64,000 nt of DNA from the NCBI RefSeq assembly GCF_000002425.4, contig NC_037267.1, positions 8,688,180 to 8,752,179 on the forward strand, in the 5' to 3' direction. The notes beneath the pieces are model-generated. The model did not search any database and had not been told where the DNA came from. It was given only the letters and a program-made list of their open reading frames with translations. Made by a program: the position numbers and the translations under genes. Within the stretch, counting starts at the first letter, position 1; every line of letters begins with the position of its first letter. The DNA comes from Physcomitrium patens (lineage: Eukaryota > Streptophyta > Bryopsida > Funariales > Funariaceae). Shown piece after piece: positions 23,706-34,910 of the stretch.

Positions 23706-24235
23706 TGTCAAGGATATGAATCTCAAGGAAAGAAATTCCTTAACATACTCTTATATCACTGAAAGGAATTAGAAAGTCACTCAAAGATGATATAATATTG
23801 AATTAGAATGACTATTGTCAAAAACAAGAAAACTAGAATGTCTTGAAACAAGACTAATGACTAAAAAGGCATTGATAAGAATGAAGAAGGCTTCACTCTT
23901 GTTTCCATATATACTCTTAATTAGGAACTACTTGGAGATGTCTTATAAAACTTCCAAAATACTTTGATTTTGCAAGATGAACATCTTAACTTGCAAGGCA
24001 AGTTTCTTATGTGTATGCCACATAATTAGCTTGTTCTACAAGCTATCAACATATAGTTAACTTGTTGATCAAGTTTTTAACCTATCAATTAATTATAAAT
24101 ATATATAAAGTAAAAATAACATCTATTAAGCTTATAAGAAGCTTCTCTAAAAGGTATTATGAAATTAATCTACTTTTATCTACTTCTACTTAATCATATA
24201 GGTATTTATAAAAGTTTCTATGTATATCCATGAGA
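23706..24235 (-). repeat. 5' LTR of element D
   Basis: Starts CTGTCAAGGATATG, ends TATCCATGAGA. It is about 530 bp and aligns along its length with 17244-17781. It abuts a further LTR of the same family without spacer. Confidence 0.8.
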
Positions 24236-26340
24236 TAAGGACATGGATTCCAAACAACTAAAAGATTAATATATTCTTATGTTATTCAAAAAGATTAGAA
24301 AATCATTCAAAGATGGTATAATATTAAACTAAAATGGCTATTGCCAAAGACAAGAAGATTAGAAAATCTTCAAACAAAAATAAGGACTAAAAAGGCATTG
24401 ATTAGAACAAAGAAGGCTCACTCTTGCCTCCATATATACTATCTAATCAAAAGATATGTGACAACATTCTATAGGACCTTTGACACATTGTTGTATGGTG
24501 TGATTTTCTATCTACAAATACACTGGGACTTAGATGTAGAGAGTTTAGCTTTAGCTTATTAGCTAAGCTCTATTAAATGATTTATTCTTATTATAAAAGA
24601 TAAATAAATAAAACAATATAGAAAGATATTCTACTTATAAAATCTTTTATATTTAAGAAGGTTTTTTTATGAGATTTCTTAGAGCATCTAGAAATTTCCT
24701 AATATCCTTTGCTATATCAAATTATAACTAACTATTTGTCAATAAGTGAGATTTTCAATAAGCTCAAAGAAAATCCATAATCTTCTTACAAAAATCCATC
24801 TTTATATCAGAATTTTTTCATAGCTTTGTATCTCCATCTTTAACATATATATAATTTCTTGGCTTCCAAAAGTTCTTTTACTTTGCATAAAATGCTCAAA
24901 TTGAAGAAAAAACTTTTAACACATTTTCTTCCCATAAAAGTTTTTTTTCTCCAAACTTCAGAATTTCATATCTCTTTATCTAACTATTCAATTTTTAAAT
25001 TTTTTTAGATAATGTAGTATTTATCTTGAATCTTTATTACAAAAGAAATGAATTGTAAATCTACTACAGATCATTTGGTATCTTAGATATCCTAGCACAT
25101 GCTCTAAACTTTAATTTAAAAGCATCCAAATACTATTTTCTTCATATCTCAAAAATCCAAAATTTTAAATGCCACAAAATTTTGTATGTAGTTTTATAAC
25201 ATAGTAATACAAATTTTTAGAAAATTTTAGCCAAAGATTCATCCAAATGCCCAAGATATGGATAAAACCAAACCCCTTACAAAATTAGTTCACTATCAAA
25301 CCTCAATTTGGAAATGCTATCTTCAAGCAATCATTTCTCTTTCAAATCCACTTCAAACCTTTTATTTTTTGAATACAAAACAAAGTTCTTTAAATCAACT
25401 TTCCAAATGTACAATCCAATCTTCAAAAGCCCTTTATACGCCTACACTATATCCATAAGAGTGACAGTAAATACAAAATTGACACCTTAACTTTGAGTGC
25501 CTACATCTCTTTCACAAAAACTCCAAATCACACAAATTTTTCATCAAAACCATACTCGAGATCCTAAAATTGATGATCCAAATCTTTGATGTTCAAATGG
25601 TTTCAAAAGAGAAACCCTAATCCTTAACAAGGCCTTCGATAGTCTCTTTGAAGTCCATTGAGTATGAATTTTGGCCAATATGAATAGAGATTTTCATCAT
25701 TCATCTCCATTCATCCATATGATTGGCATAACTCTTACTTTTTATACAAAAAACCTTCTCTAATCTTTTTTTCTAATAAGTTTTACATAGTATATGTGCT
25801 AAATACCAAATAAAAAAATAGAATGGAATTTTAAGAATCACCAATGTCTAATAAAGGTAACTCTAAATATATAAAAACTATTATCAATATAAAATCAACC
25901 TCAATAGTAGCTCGTTTAAACTAACTACTTCAAAGTAGCAATGTAACCACCTTTTGTAACTAATTAAAATTTAATAATGTCAATTTCACCACATTGTACA
26001 ATAAATTATATATTAATTATATATATGCATTATTTTCACATGGTAGCCAAATCATAATACAACAATATATCCAACTTGGAAGACACATCTCTAATTTATA
26101 AGACGAGTTTCTTATATGTATGCTATCTAATTAGCTTATTCTATAAGCTACTAGCATATGCGATACATGATTAACTTGTTGGCCAAGTTTCTAATCTATC
26201 AATCAATTACAAATATGTCTATAATCAAATAAGCATCTATGAAGCTTTTAAGAAGCTACGCCATAAGATAATATCAAATCTACCTACATTTATCTTCTAT
26301 CTAATACTTCTTATCTAAGTAAATATGTTTATCCATGACA
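24236..26340 (-). repeat. Fourth family-2 LTR, split by an R3 insertion
   Basis: The first part (24236-24488, from AAGGACATGGATTCC) and the second part (26065-26340, ending TATCCATGACA) together make one family-2 LTR directly abutting that of element D. The gap is exactly the R3 element. No internal region follows to the right. Confidence 0.78.
24489..26064 (-). mobile_element. R3 repeat copy 1, LTR-like, 1.58 kb
   Basis: The ends are perfect short inverted repeats, TGTTGTAT on the left and ATACAACA on the right. The flanks ACAT and ATAT fit a decayed target duplication within the LTR consensus ACACATGTCCAAC. The reverse complement is alignable with 48571-49895 from end to end, including CTACCATGTGAAAATAATG and a TTAGGGTTT-type segment. 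No domain or long frame is present, and TG...CA ends suggest a solo LTR of an otherwise absent family. Plus-strand frames at 25258-25490 are not supported as genes. Confidence 0.75.
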
Positions 26341-27110
26341 ATGCAATATGAATGTTTTACTCTTGTTGCAAGCTTACAATTAGTCTTTAGATGTGTAGCT
26401 TCTTTACATCATGCATTAATTTGCTAGGTTGTTTGTCAACTTGATAATGAGATCTTTGATATTTGTGGAGGCAATTGAACATGTATCAAAGAGGCGGTTG
26501 GCGTTTATAATATGTGGCTATAGCTACGGAAATAACATGGTACACATTGTGATTTGTGCCTTTGTCTTTGGTTTCTAAAGTATATTTGTAAAGTCTACTA
26601 TTGTTTTATAATTGTATTGACTTATAGTAACTCATAACATGACTACAATACTAAAAATTTGTTTTTTGTTATAATATTTTTTAAAAATGCAAACCATTGA
26701 TATTGCTCTAAACTTTCTTTATGTACTAAATTTATCATTACCAATAATATGATCAATATATATATAATATTCTTTGCTAATACATATAATAAAATTGGAC
26801 AAACTTTTAGATCCATGATGCAAAAAATAACAGCTTTGAAAATATAGAAACATTTCTTGTCTATTACAATGATGCATATTGTTCACTTTGCATATCATGA
26901 TTAGTTAACTATTTACTTTTTATTCATCAATTCTAATAAAACACATCTTCATTGCAAAAATTGTTCTAAAAAGAATCAATAGTGTATGTATGTATATGGC
27001 AACATGTAAAGTAAATTAGGACCCATACTTTCATAAAAAGTAAGTAATTTGAAGACAAAAAATCACAACTGAAAATGTTTTCATCAAGATCACAATGGTA
27101 GAGAGCTAAT
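26341..27110. other. AT-rich intergenic DNA between LTRs and gene island
   Basis: No gene or recognisable repeat. The sequence changes abruptly to higher GC at about 27110. Confidence 0.5.
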
Positions 27111-28098
27111 AATCATTCGCTACATTCAACCCTGTCAAGCTCGAGCGTCAGACGTCGGCAGCCTCGTGACTCCCATTCACCAGGAATCCGACCAAATTCA
27201 CTGTCCTATTTTAAGTTCAATCCGACTCTGATGACGACGCCAGATAATTTTCTCAGACAGGGGTTTGACTCGAACTAAGCCAAAATGCGCACGAGAGACT
27301 GCTCCCGCCTATTTGTTGTCTGTTGTATTAGATTTCGGCTTATGCGTCGTCCCGACTTGCGGGCCCCTTCACCTGCAGTTTGTCGAGATGTCTGGATCAG
27401 CCGGATAAACTATCATACTTCTAGGTTCCACTAGCGTCAGAATTCTCTTTAATATTCAAATCATTCCAATGGGGACCACCAGTTTGCGTCTACAGTGATC
27501 TCTTGATCTTCATATCATTATCCGCAGACTGTCGAACTGTCATCGTATTGGGTGAGTTCTACCTGTGCCCGTTTCCAGGTGCCATTTGTCGTGCGCATGC
27601 ACCGGCTTCAATGTCCATTCCGCAGGCATTGCCTCAATGCTCATCATGTCGTGCGCATGCACTAGCTGCGATGTCCATTATACAGCCATTGTCTCGACGC
27701 TCATTATTCTTTGCCAGCTCTCCGTTCAGATATTTCAAACAGTTTCTCTCATTTATGTATCGTCCGAACGAGCGGGCGTTTCATGGGTTTGTTAAAAAGC
27801 GACACTTCCCCGAAATGCAACATATTCAACGAAACATTACTTAAGAACCGTTGGCAAATTTGTTCAAGTATAGTCCTTACTATATGTATACATCAGTTGT
27901 TTGTGAAAATATTCTCGCACATACAACCGGTCAAGGTCGAACAAACCATACGGCACTGCCATTTCAGTTACTAAGCCCTACTCTTCTCTCAGCAACATAA
28001 ACCCTCACCAGTCTCATTAGAAATTGATAGATTTATTTATATATCACAAAATCAAACCACAACACGTGAAGGTTGCAATGCTGAATCTCACTATCCGT
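27111..28098. other. Downstream flank of the lipoxygenase gene
   Basis: Moderate-GC, single-copy-looking DNA. A plus-strand frame of 113 codons (27503-27844) spans the 60-bp tandem repeat and opens at a non-ATG codon. I do not accept it as a gene. The segment nearest 28100 may be lipoxygenase 3' UTR. Confidence 0.45.
27587..27706. repeat. 60-bp tandem duplication
   Basis: Two units starting TGTCGTGCGCATGCAC at 27587 and 27647. They share GTCCATT, CAG-CATTG, CTC and GCTCAT at the same spacing, and differ at roughly a dozen positions. Sixty bases is a multiple of three, so any frame through it encodes a 20-residue repeat. Confidence 0.85.
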
Positions 28099-28243
28099 TC
28101 GAACTGCTCCACACAACCACCACCTGTCTAAGTTACATGTACGGAGTGACAGCCCTCTACGATTTTTCCGATCGAACTACTTTACATAACCATTACATGT
28201 CTAACTTCTTTGTACGGTGTGACAGCCCCCACAATTTCCACCC
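28099..28243. repeat. 73-bp imperfect tandem repeat in the lipoxygenase 3' region
   Basis: Units start TCGAACTGCTCCACA at 28099 and TCGAACTACTTTACATA at 28172. Both contain CATGT-TAA, then TGTACGG-GTGACAGCCC. The second unit ends directly at the lipoxygenase stop codon (28247-28249, minus strand), so both would be transcribed in its 3' UTR. Confidence 0.8.
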
Positions 28244-28246
28244 AAC

Positions 28247-31200
28247 CTATATGGTAATGCTGTTGGGCACACCCATGAATGTCACACCGGGCTTCGAATG
28301 AGGTCGGAGCAGCTGATAATTCATTTTCACAGGACCACCTCTGTTCTTCAGCTTCGGATCCGCGTTACGTGCCCTCATCACAGCGTCCGCTTCATTAACC
28401 CTCTCCTTAAAGCGCTTGAATGCGGCCAGTGCCTGAAACCAAAACAGCACAATTCATAAACCCAATGCTACTCAAACGTTCAAGATCTTTCATCGCATAT
28501 GAACACATACATCACGGTTTAAGGGTCACGATTTCGGGGAGAAATTTCTGACATACTTCCGCATTATCGGTCCAATTTCCGTTACGCTCGCCTATGTACT
28601 CCTCGATCGGTGAGTGCGCCGACAGCACCTCGTACACAGACATCGCAGTTGTGGTGGAGTCGATGTTGGAGATGGACGTCAGATAATACTTCTCCGGATT
28701 CTTGTTGAAGTCTGCTTTGTCCTTCTCGTTGCCGTGCTCCGGAAGCAGGCGTCGGGTGAGTGTGGGATGGTGCGGCATGAATCCCGCGTAATCGTATTGA
28801 CCGAAATTGACAGCCGCATGCAGGCACGAAGGTATCCAAATAACAGTCGTCAAAATGTCCACGAGAGCTTCCTTCGAGTTCAGCTCCGGCCACCCGTGCG
28901 AGTCCTTCTTGTCCTCGTGAGCTTTCTCCCGCATTTCGGTCCACCATGTCATGAGCTCACTATCTTGCAGCACAGCGGCGTCATCCTTGTAATAGATATC
29001 GACGTATTCCTTGTGCCACGCCTTCAGAGCGCCCCACAGCTCGAGCCCATCCGCGGCGTACGGATAGTCTTCCACCACAAGCCTCACTCCGTGCGGCGAA
29101 TCCGGGTCTGGCACCGCCATGCCCCTGGCGACCAAGTCGGTAGGCAGTGCTTGCGACTCGAACGTCCACGTGTCTTTGTAGTTCACGGCAGCCATCTCCA
29201 ACGAGTACGCGCGTGTTGTGAAGTGAGTTTCGATAGACCCACCCGCGGCGATCAAAGTCGCTCGTGCCTGCCGGTTGATCTCGAGCGTACTCTTGAAGTG
29301 TGGTGCCAACAGTTGCATGAGCGGATGCAGCTTGCTGAGGTTACGGTTCGAGCAAATGATCACCGCCTCCGTCACCGCGTGACACCGCGAGCTGTACACG
29401 CATCGAACTCAAGGAATTGGATGCTTCTTTCTTCTCACTAATCGGAAGAACACTAAAACGCAGAAATGACAGAAGGAAATGACGACGCAACAACGTTGAC
29501 CTTCGTTCCCACATAGACTAGACCAACGAAGTAAAAGGAACACGGTCGGCACTCACAAGTGGCTAAAAACTTGGTGCGCGGTGATGTCGTTGTTCGAGAC
29601 GTGAGCTTTCGCCAGCTCCCACTCCCAGTTCACTTTCCAAAGTTGATCGTCCTTTCGGGTGGTTAGCACACGGGTGATCCTCTCCTCTCCGACCGTCTTC
29701 GGGGGCAGGGCCAGTTCTATCGCGAGCAACTTCAGGATTCCATCCTTGGACAAGAAAAGAAGTGTTCGGGTGGCGTATGTTGCGCTGTTCTGTTGTGCGT
29801 TGATTTTCGCCACAAACGGGAGGAACGCGTCGTGGTAATCGACGACGAACAGCCTGTTACTTGTCACCGCCTGCAGAACAAACACCATCACAGTGCCCGT
29901 CAACTACGTCCACAAAGCGCCCGGACTGAATTGACACCCTGTGACAGCACATGTACTCACCTCTTCGACGCTCAGGCCTTCCAAGCTACCTTCAATATGG
30001 TCCTTGGTGATGGCGGATGTGGGATCACCGAATTCCGCAGGGTCGAGTGAACTCCTAATTGGAAACTCCTGACCATCGAGACCACGTTCACAGTCAGCGC
30101 TAATACCACCGCGTCCCAATCAACCTTCCGACAGGCACGAATCTTCACCCTAAGCCGATACCCATGAGGTCAACGACGATTACCTTCACCCGCGTGATCA
30201 TCACCGGATTCAATCCCGCCAGAAATTCCCGAGCAAACTCGTCATTGCTTCTCCAGGACGTGTCGTCGGCTGTCTCACAACCAACACGTCCACAGTCAAA
30301 CACTCCTACATTCGTACATCTGACATTAATGTGAGTTACGACAAGGACTGCAAATGCGACCCTGCATCGGAGGCAAGATCCTACCTTGCAAGAGTCGAGG
30401 GAGCGGGTAAAGGAGTGGATGCTCCATTTTTCCGTCGGGCCTCATTACTTCTTGGAAGAAGACCAGAGGATGCTGCTCCTGCTCCGGGATGTCTTCTTTG
30501 TCGGGCAAGACGTTGTTAATCCCTCCGACTTTTTCTCCCTTCTTCGCGTAGAGCTTCTTGATCTCCTCAACGGTATCGAACTCCTGCTTCCTCGTCACGA
30601 AGCCGGTCACCTTCGACGATACGGAGTGACCGATGGAGCGGAATCCGTCCGCCAGGAAATCGGACATCTTCGCGCGCTCGAAGGCCTCATCGCGAGGGAT
30701 GTAAAAATCGCCCTTGCTCTCTCGCGTCTCGTACACCATTCCGGGAAATTTCTTCGCCTCTGCACGTGAATATGCCCACCACGGTCACTCCTCCCCGAAA
30801 TAGCAAAGTACAAAACCTCTCCAGAATTTATCCAGTCTGGTAACCTGGGTCCCTCTCCGACCGAAGATACTTACCGACCGTGGTGTTGCGTCGACCTGTT
30901 CGCATTCTGCGAGGGAAGTGGTACATGTCATTGCCGCCCAAGTTGGGCCGCTCCAGTTCCTCGCTCTTCTCTATATTACCCAAATCGTTGTATATCTGAT
31001 AATCGTAAATGCGGTCGCCGATTTGTCGTTCGCCGGTTCCGTCACCTCGAAGGTTGATAAGCTCCTGGTCCCTTAAAGCCTTGAGAGAAGCTGGAGTTTC
31101 GTCCGGCAGGTAGGCCGTGTTCTGGAAAAAAATGCGAGCCCCTGTCTTCTCGGTATTGTACACCCACGAGTTGGTGACGTAATGTGCCTTGCTCTTGTCA

Positions 31201-31937
31201 TGGAGCTCCAGTTCGAACGACACCAGTAGGAACTCGTTCGGGTGGGCGTTCTTCACAAGGATGGCCCCTGGGACGCCAAATGACTTGGGCACGGTGAATT
31301 CAAGCACGAAATCGATGTTCGAGGCAGCTGGTCCTTCGAGCCCAGCCCAGTTTGGGAAGATCACCTCACTGCTCTTCATGCTCTCACCCGTCTCTGCAAC
31401 AATTCCAACCACAATCGTCACAAATTAGCGGTTTCTGCAACAGAGTGAAACGCCGGCTAAATAAAGCACGATAGTTTAATAGTCTAAACGAGACCCGATT
31501 TGGAGCTTCGACGGGACAGCCCGCGACCGGATTTTCCACTTACTTGGGTCGACATCCTTGCTCACGAGCTGAACGGTCACGCGCTTTCCTCCCACAATCT
31601 CACTGGTGTCGTCCTGAATGTCCGCAACCCGGTCGATCAGGTCCAGCAACTTCAGCTTCTTCATGATAGTGGCAGTAGCTGTGTACTGCACGTTGTCGCC
31701 GGAGGATCCTTGAGTGGAGGTGGTGGTCGCAGTCTTCCTTTTCTCCCCGAAGCTGCTCAGCTTGCCGAGCTGCTTCGAGGCGGTCTGCAGCCATCCTGCT
31801 GGATCACCGCCCGAGCTGGCTCGCACTTGAATCGACTGCGATCGCCCGGGAGACCTCCCCCTGCTCACCACAAACCCTTCGCGGGAGCCGCGAAATGCCG
31901 AAGCAAGGCTCCCCGTCTCCAACCGGTTGAGCATCAT
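28247..31937 (-). CDS. LOX: Lipoxygenase, plastid type, 8 exons
   Basis: Non-haem iron dioxygenase that adds O2 to polyunsaturated fatty acids, the first step toward oxylipins such as OPDA. Exons on the minus strand: 31937-31544, 31393-30875, 30759-30385, 30269-30184, 30068-29961, 29870-29557, 29391-28557, 28432-28247. All seven introns (90-165 bp) are GT-AG and phases join in frame, giving 938 residues, normal for plant LOX. The start is the first in-frame ATG (an ATG pair). Upstream in-frame codons begin only at GTG. Residues 1-40 are Ser/Arg-rich and end VRA before Ser, like a chloroplast transit peptide. A PLAT/LH2 domain begins near 83. Iron ligands are His598, His603, His790, Asn794 and C-terminal Ile938. 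Ala641 occupies the Ala/Gly stereocontrol position (S product expected). His655-Phe656 sit at the regiospecificity pair, more like 13- than 9-lipoxygenases. Product specificity is inferred. Confidence 0.95.
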
Positions 31938-34439
31938 GGCGTCTGGCAGCGCGATCAAACGCCAATATCGATCAAACCTCGCTATAAGGCGCACCGTCTG
32001 CCTCTTCCTGAGATGAGATTTGTAGAGTCGGCTTCTCTGGGGGGGCACTTCTCTTACAAGTCGAGAGCTACGAGTTCTTTCACATGCGCCGATCGTATCG
32101 GAGACAGCCCTGAACCGCTGGGCTTAGGCTTAATTTAAATCCTGGCCTTCTGGATACCTTGTTTACAGTGGGTCATCCCTGGTGGTCATTGCGGCTCGAA
32201 AGATCGCCGTTGACAAAGAGAAGTTACTATGAGCTCCGTCTCATTTCTGTTGAATTGTCCTACAAGCATGTCCAACTGACACATCCATCTTCAATCCACG
32301 AGTCTGCTTTCCGTTGCCTCTAGCAAGGGAAAACCCCGGCCCCTGTTCTGCCAACAACAGCTTCGGGTTCAGGAAGCCACTCATGCGGAGACTTGATAAT
32401 TAGCACTACCTGGATTATTAGCCGTGCGAATCATGTGTTAGGTGCGGCAGGAGGGGTAGCAACTCGTTGCACCCAGTGATACCCCCAAGCAAAAGTGAAG
32501 CTGTGGCAGGCAAGCAATGCGTGGGACTGCCTGAAGTGGACAAACACCAACGTGGACAGCAAATGGAAATGGCAGATGACGAGACAGCGCCAGTCCACGT
32601 CACCATCTGCACAGTCACCTCTACCTTCGTTGTCTAAACCAAGCAAACAGAAGAGTTGGGATTACCTCGACTCGTTCTAAAATCTGAAACGTGCTCTCCG
32701 CTGGAATCTTTCGAACACGAGTGGGAATCATTCCTATTATTAGCCAATGCATTGTGAAGGGGACTGAAAAGAAACCGCATCAAATGGATCCCTCCCCACA
32801 TTCAGCGTGCTTGTGACACACTTCAAAATGGTGTTTGTGGAAAAGTAAAACCTCGTCGGTCCACCAACTTGGTTGCGTTGGAGTTAATTTTTTCACCGAT
32901 GGAGATATTGTAATGCACGGGCACATCGGATGTCCATTCGTGCGCGAAAGAAGGAGGCGGTAAGCATCTATTTCAACAGGGATCCAGAATTACGCTACTT
33001 GAGTCAAGCTGCTGAATGTACGGGGATGCAGGGCAAGGATTCTTGAGAGTCCCTGATATTTGACTCGGCCGAATCCCACCAAAAGTTGTCACCAATATGC
33101 TTTCTATTTGGAGTGAAAGCTATGACCTTGATAATTCGTCCGGAAATTGGCCAACCTCGCTTTTCAATGCGCTGCTTCGGCAAGTGCATCTTCATGAGGT
33201 CAACGTGGACACTCTTCAAGCTGCGGTCACTGGAATGCGAAGTCCTGGGATAACCTTGTGCAGCCACATCGTGTGGTCACGTGAGTCTCGAGGGTGCAAT
33301 GCAGGACGGTGGAGGATATTTCTCGACTCCTCTGGTTGTCCATCTCCGCTAGTTCACGTTGATGACACGAGATGTTAGGGGCCCGAAATGGTTCTGGCTG
33401 GCAGTCCCGGTGCCAGGCATTTTGTGAACCGCAAGTGTGAATCGGTGGTTGTGGGAAACGTTCCCCACAAGAATATTCTAGTTTTACCCTTAAGGGTGCA
33501 GTATTACATGGTTGCAGTTGGACACGATATTAATTTTTAGTTTTTTGGTTTTTACATGCTTAACTGGACATTGTATTCACTGACTTCAATTTAAAGTTCA
33601 ATATAGAACTCGTTTTACCCAATTTGCAATGATCATGATGAAACAGAACTGCCAGTCCGACAACAGTCAGAAGAATTATAAAAATATTCACTCACACTCA
33701 TCGGATCTAAGCTGAAGGCTAAAATGTAATATAGTTTTGGTTTGTGGGGTAGGGCATGACTCGCCGCTGCAATGCCATGGTTCCAGAAGGAATCTGGACC
33801 GCGACTTTAATAGACCTAGTTGGGGACAGCGGTGCCCTGGACAATTATGATGGAGTGATATGGATTGCGCCAAATGGAGGTAGGTTTCATTCGCGCCTGC
33901 TCTACAATGAGAGTTACGTGCTCTGTGTTGCAGATATGTTTGGTTTGTTGGAGCTCTTTAATTTTGGATAGTATTCATTTATGTCGGCTGTTGTTGTGAT
34001 TGGGGGGGGTGCAAGGTGGAAGTTGATGTGAGCAACTCGTACCTGATCACGTATAACTCGCATAGATGTAGATAAGGATGAGATTTAAGAATGATTGCTC
34101 TCTGCTAATGGATTTTATTTATTTGTTTATTGAAGGATTGAAATACACAATTGTTTATATGTAGTTTTGTGTTTGTTTAAGCGATTGAAGAGAACGTCCT
34201 TAATGCAAGATGGCAAAGCATAGGGTTATTCTAATAACAGGATTTTCATGAAGTACAGTTGCATTTGAACCCATTATAGTTGCCAGTGATCAACAATGAA
34301 TGGAAGGTATTCAATACATCATTTGTGGAGTGGGATATTGATGTGTATTGAACTAATTTATTAACAAACAACAATTTGAATAGCACTAATTGTCAAAGAC
34401 ACACCAACACTGGTAAAGAAGAAAAAGAAAAAGAAAAAA
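31938..34439. other. Upstream flank of the lipoxygenase gene
   Basis: This is the expected 5' UTR and promoter region of the lipoxygenase (minus strand). No confident TATA box was found. Several short frames exist (32418-32646 minus, 33097-33378 plus, 33004-33267 minus, 33756-33971 plus) but none has a recognisable domain or splice-linked continuation. GC drops sharply after about 33970, where the AT-rich repeat landscape resumes. Confidence 0.5.
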
Positions 34440-34620
34440 GTAAGGTAGAAATAAGTAGAAATAATTAAAAATGATAATATCTTCTAGAACTTTTATAGAA
34501 GTTTTATAGACTTGAATTTGATTTTTTAAGTGTTGTAGGTGATTGTGATATTGAAAACTTGGCCAACAAGTTGATCATGTGTTGCATATGTTGACTTTTT
34601 GCTTAACAAGTTTATCACTT
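34440..34620 (+). repeat. Inverted partial family-2 LTR
   Basis: The reverse complement of the second half of the family-2 LTR: the plus strand carries complements of TCTACTTCTACCT, AAGCTT...AAGAAGCTTCT and TTAACTTGTTGGCCAAG in reversed order. It lies head to head with the next feature. Confidence 0.65.
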
Positions 34621-34639
34621 TTTGTAGAAGTTAAAAATG

Positions 34640-34910
34640 TGTTAAGGACATGAATCACAAAGAATCAAATGGTCAATACTATTGTGTCACTAGAATAGAA
34701 TAGATAATCACTCAAATATATTATAATTTTTAACTAAAATAGCTATTACAAAAAACAAGAAAACTAAAGAGTCTTAAAATAAGACTAAGAGCAATAAAGA
34801 CATTGATAAGAGTGAAGAAGACTTCAATCTTATTTCTTTATATACTATCTAATTGGGAGCTATAAGGCAATGTTCTATAGGACCTCCAACACATGTCCAA
34901 CTATGAGCTA
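34640..34910 (-). repeat. Partial family-2 LTR, direct orientation
   Basis: Starts TGTTAAGGACATGAATC and follows the family-2 LTR through GTGAAGAAGACTTCA and TATAGGACCTCCAACACATGTCCAAC, then stops. It is the first half of the LTR. Confidence 0.72.

Larger units (their letters stand above)
17244..24235 (-). mobile_element. Decayed Ty3/gypsy element D (family 2), right unit of the tandem array
   Basis: LTRs are at 17244-17781 and 23706-24235, with the interior on the minus strand. In element order: leader and gag about 23705-21850 (interrupted by a solo LTR at 22741-23290), protease about 21850-21560, linker 21346-21091, RT about 21090-20330, RNase H 20326-20087, integrase about 19422-18800, and a post-integrase tail to 17797. 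The domain order protease-RT-RNase H-integrase defines Ty3/gypsy. The integrase core is the best preserved part. Stops in RT and the altered protease make it inactive. Confidence 0.85.

Noticed and set aside
11000-24000. CRISPR-like or bacterial repeat array
   Set aside because: The repeated segments are long LTRs with target duplications and gag-pol remnants between them. There are no short regular repeats with unique spacers.
28614-29441. 275-codon open frame on the plus strand
   Set aside because: It is antisense to lipoxygenase exon 7, which carries conserved catalytic residues and splice sites. Its own product has no recognisable feature and is a shadow of GC-rich coding sequence.
31938-32048. 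Extended lipoxygenase N-terminus
   Set aside because: The frame is open up to 32048, but the first codon there is GTG. The first in-frame ATG is at 31937 and gives a normal-length protein with a plausible transit peptide.
31500-32138. 212-codon plus-strand frame opposite lipoxygenase exon 1
   Set aside because: Antisense shadow of the transit peptide and PLAT coding region.
33004-33378. Overlapping plus and minus frames upstream of the lipoxygenase gene
   Set aside because: No recognisable domain, no splice-linked partners, and a likely promoter location. Kept only as flank.
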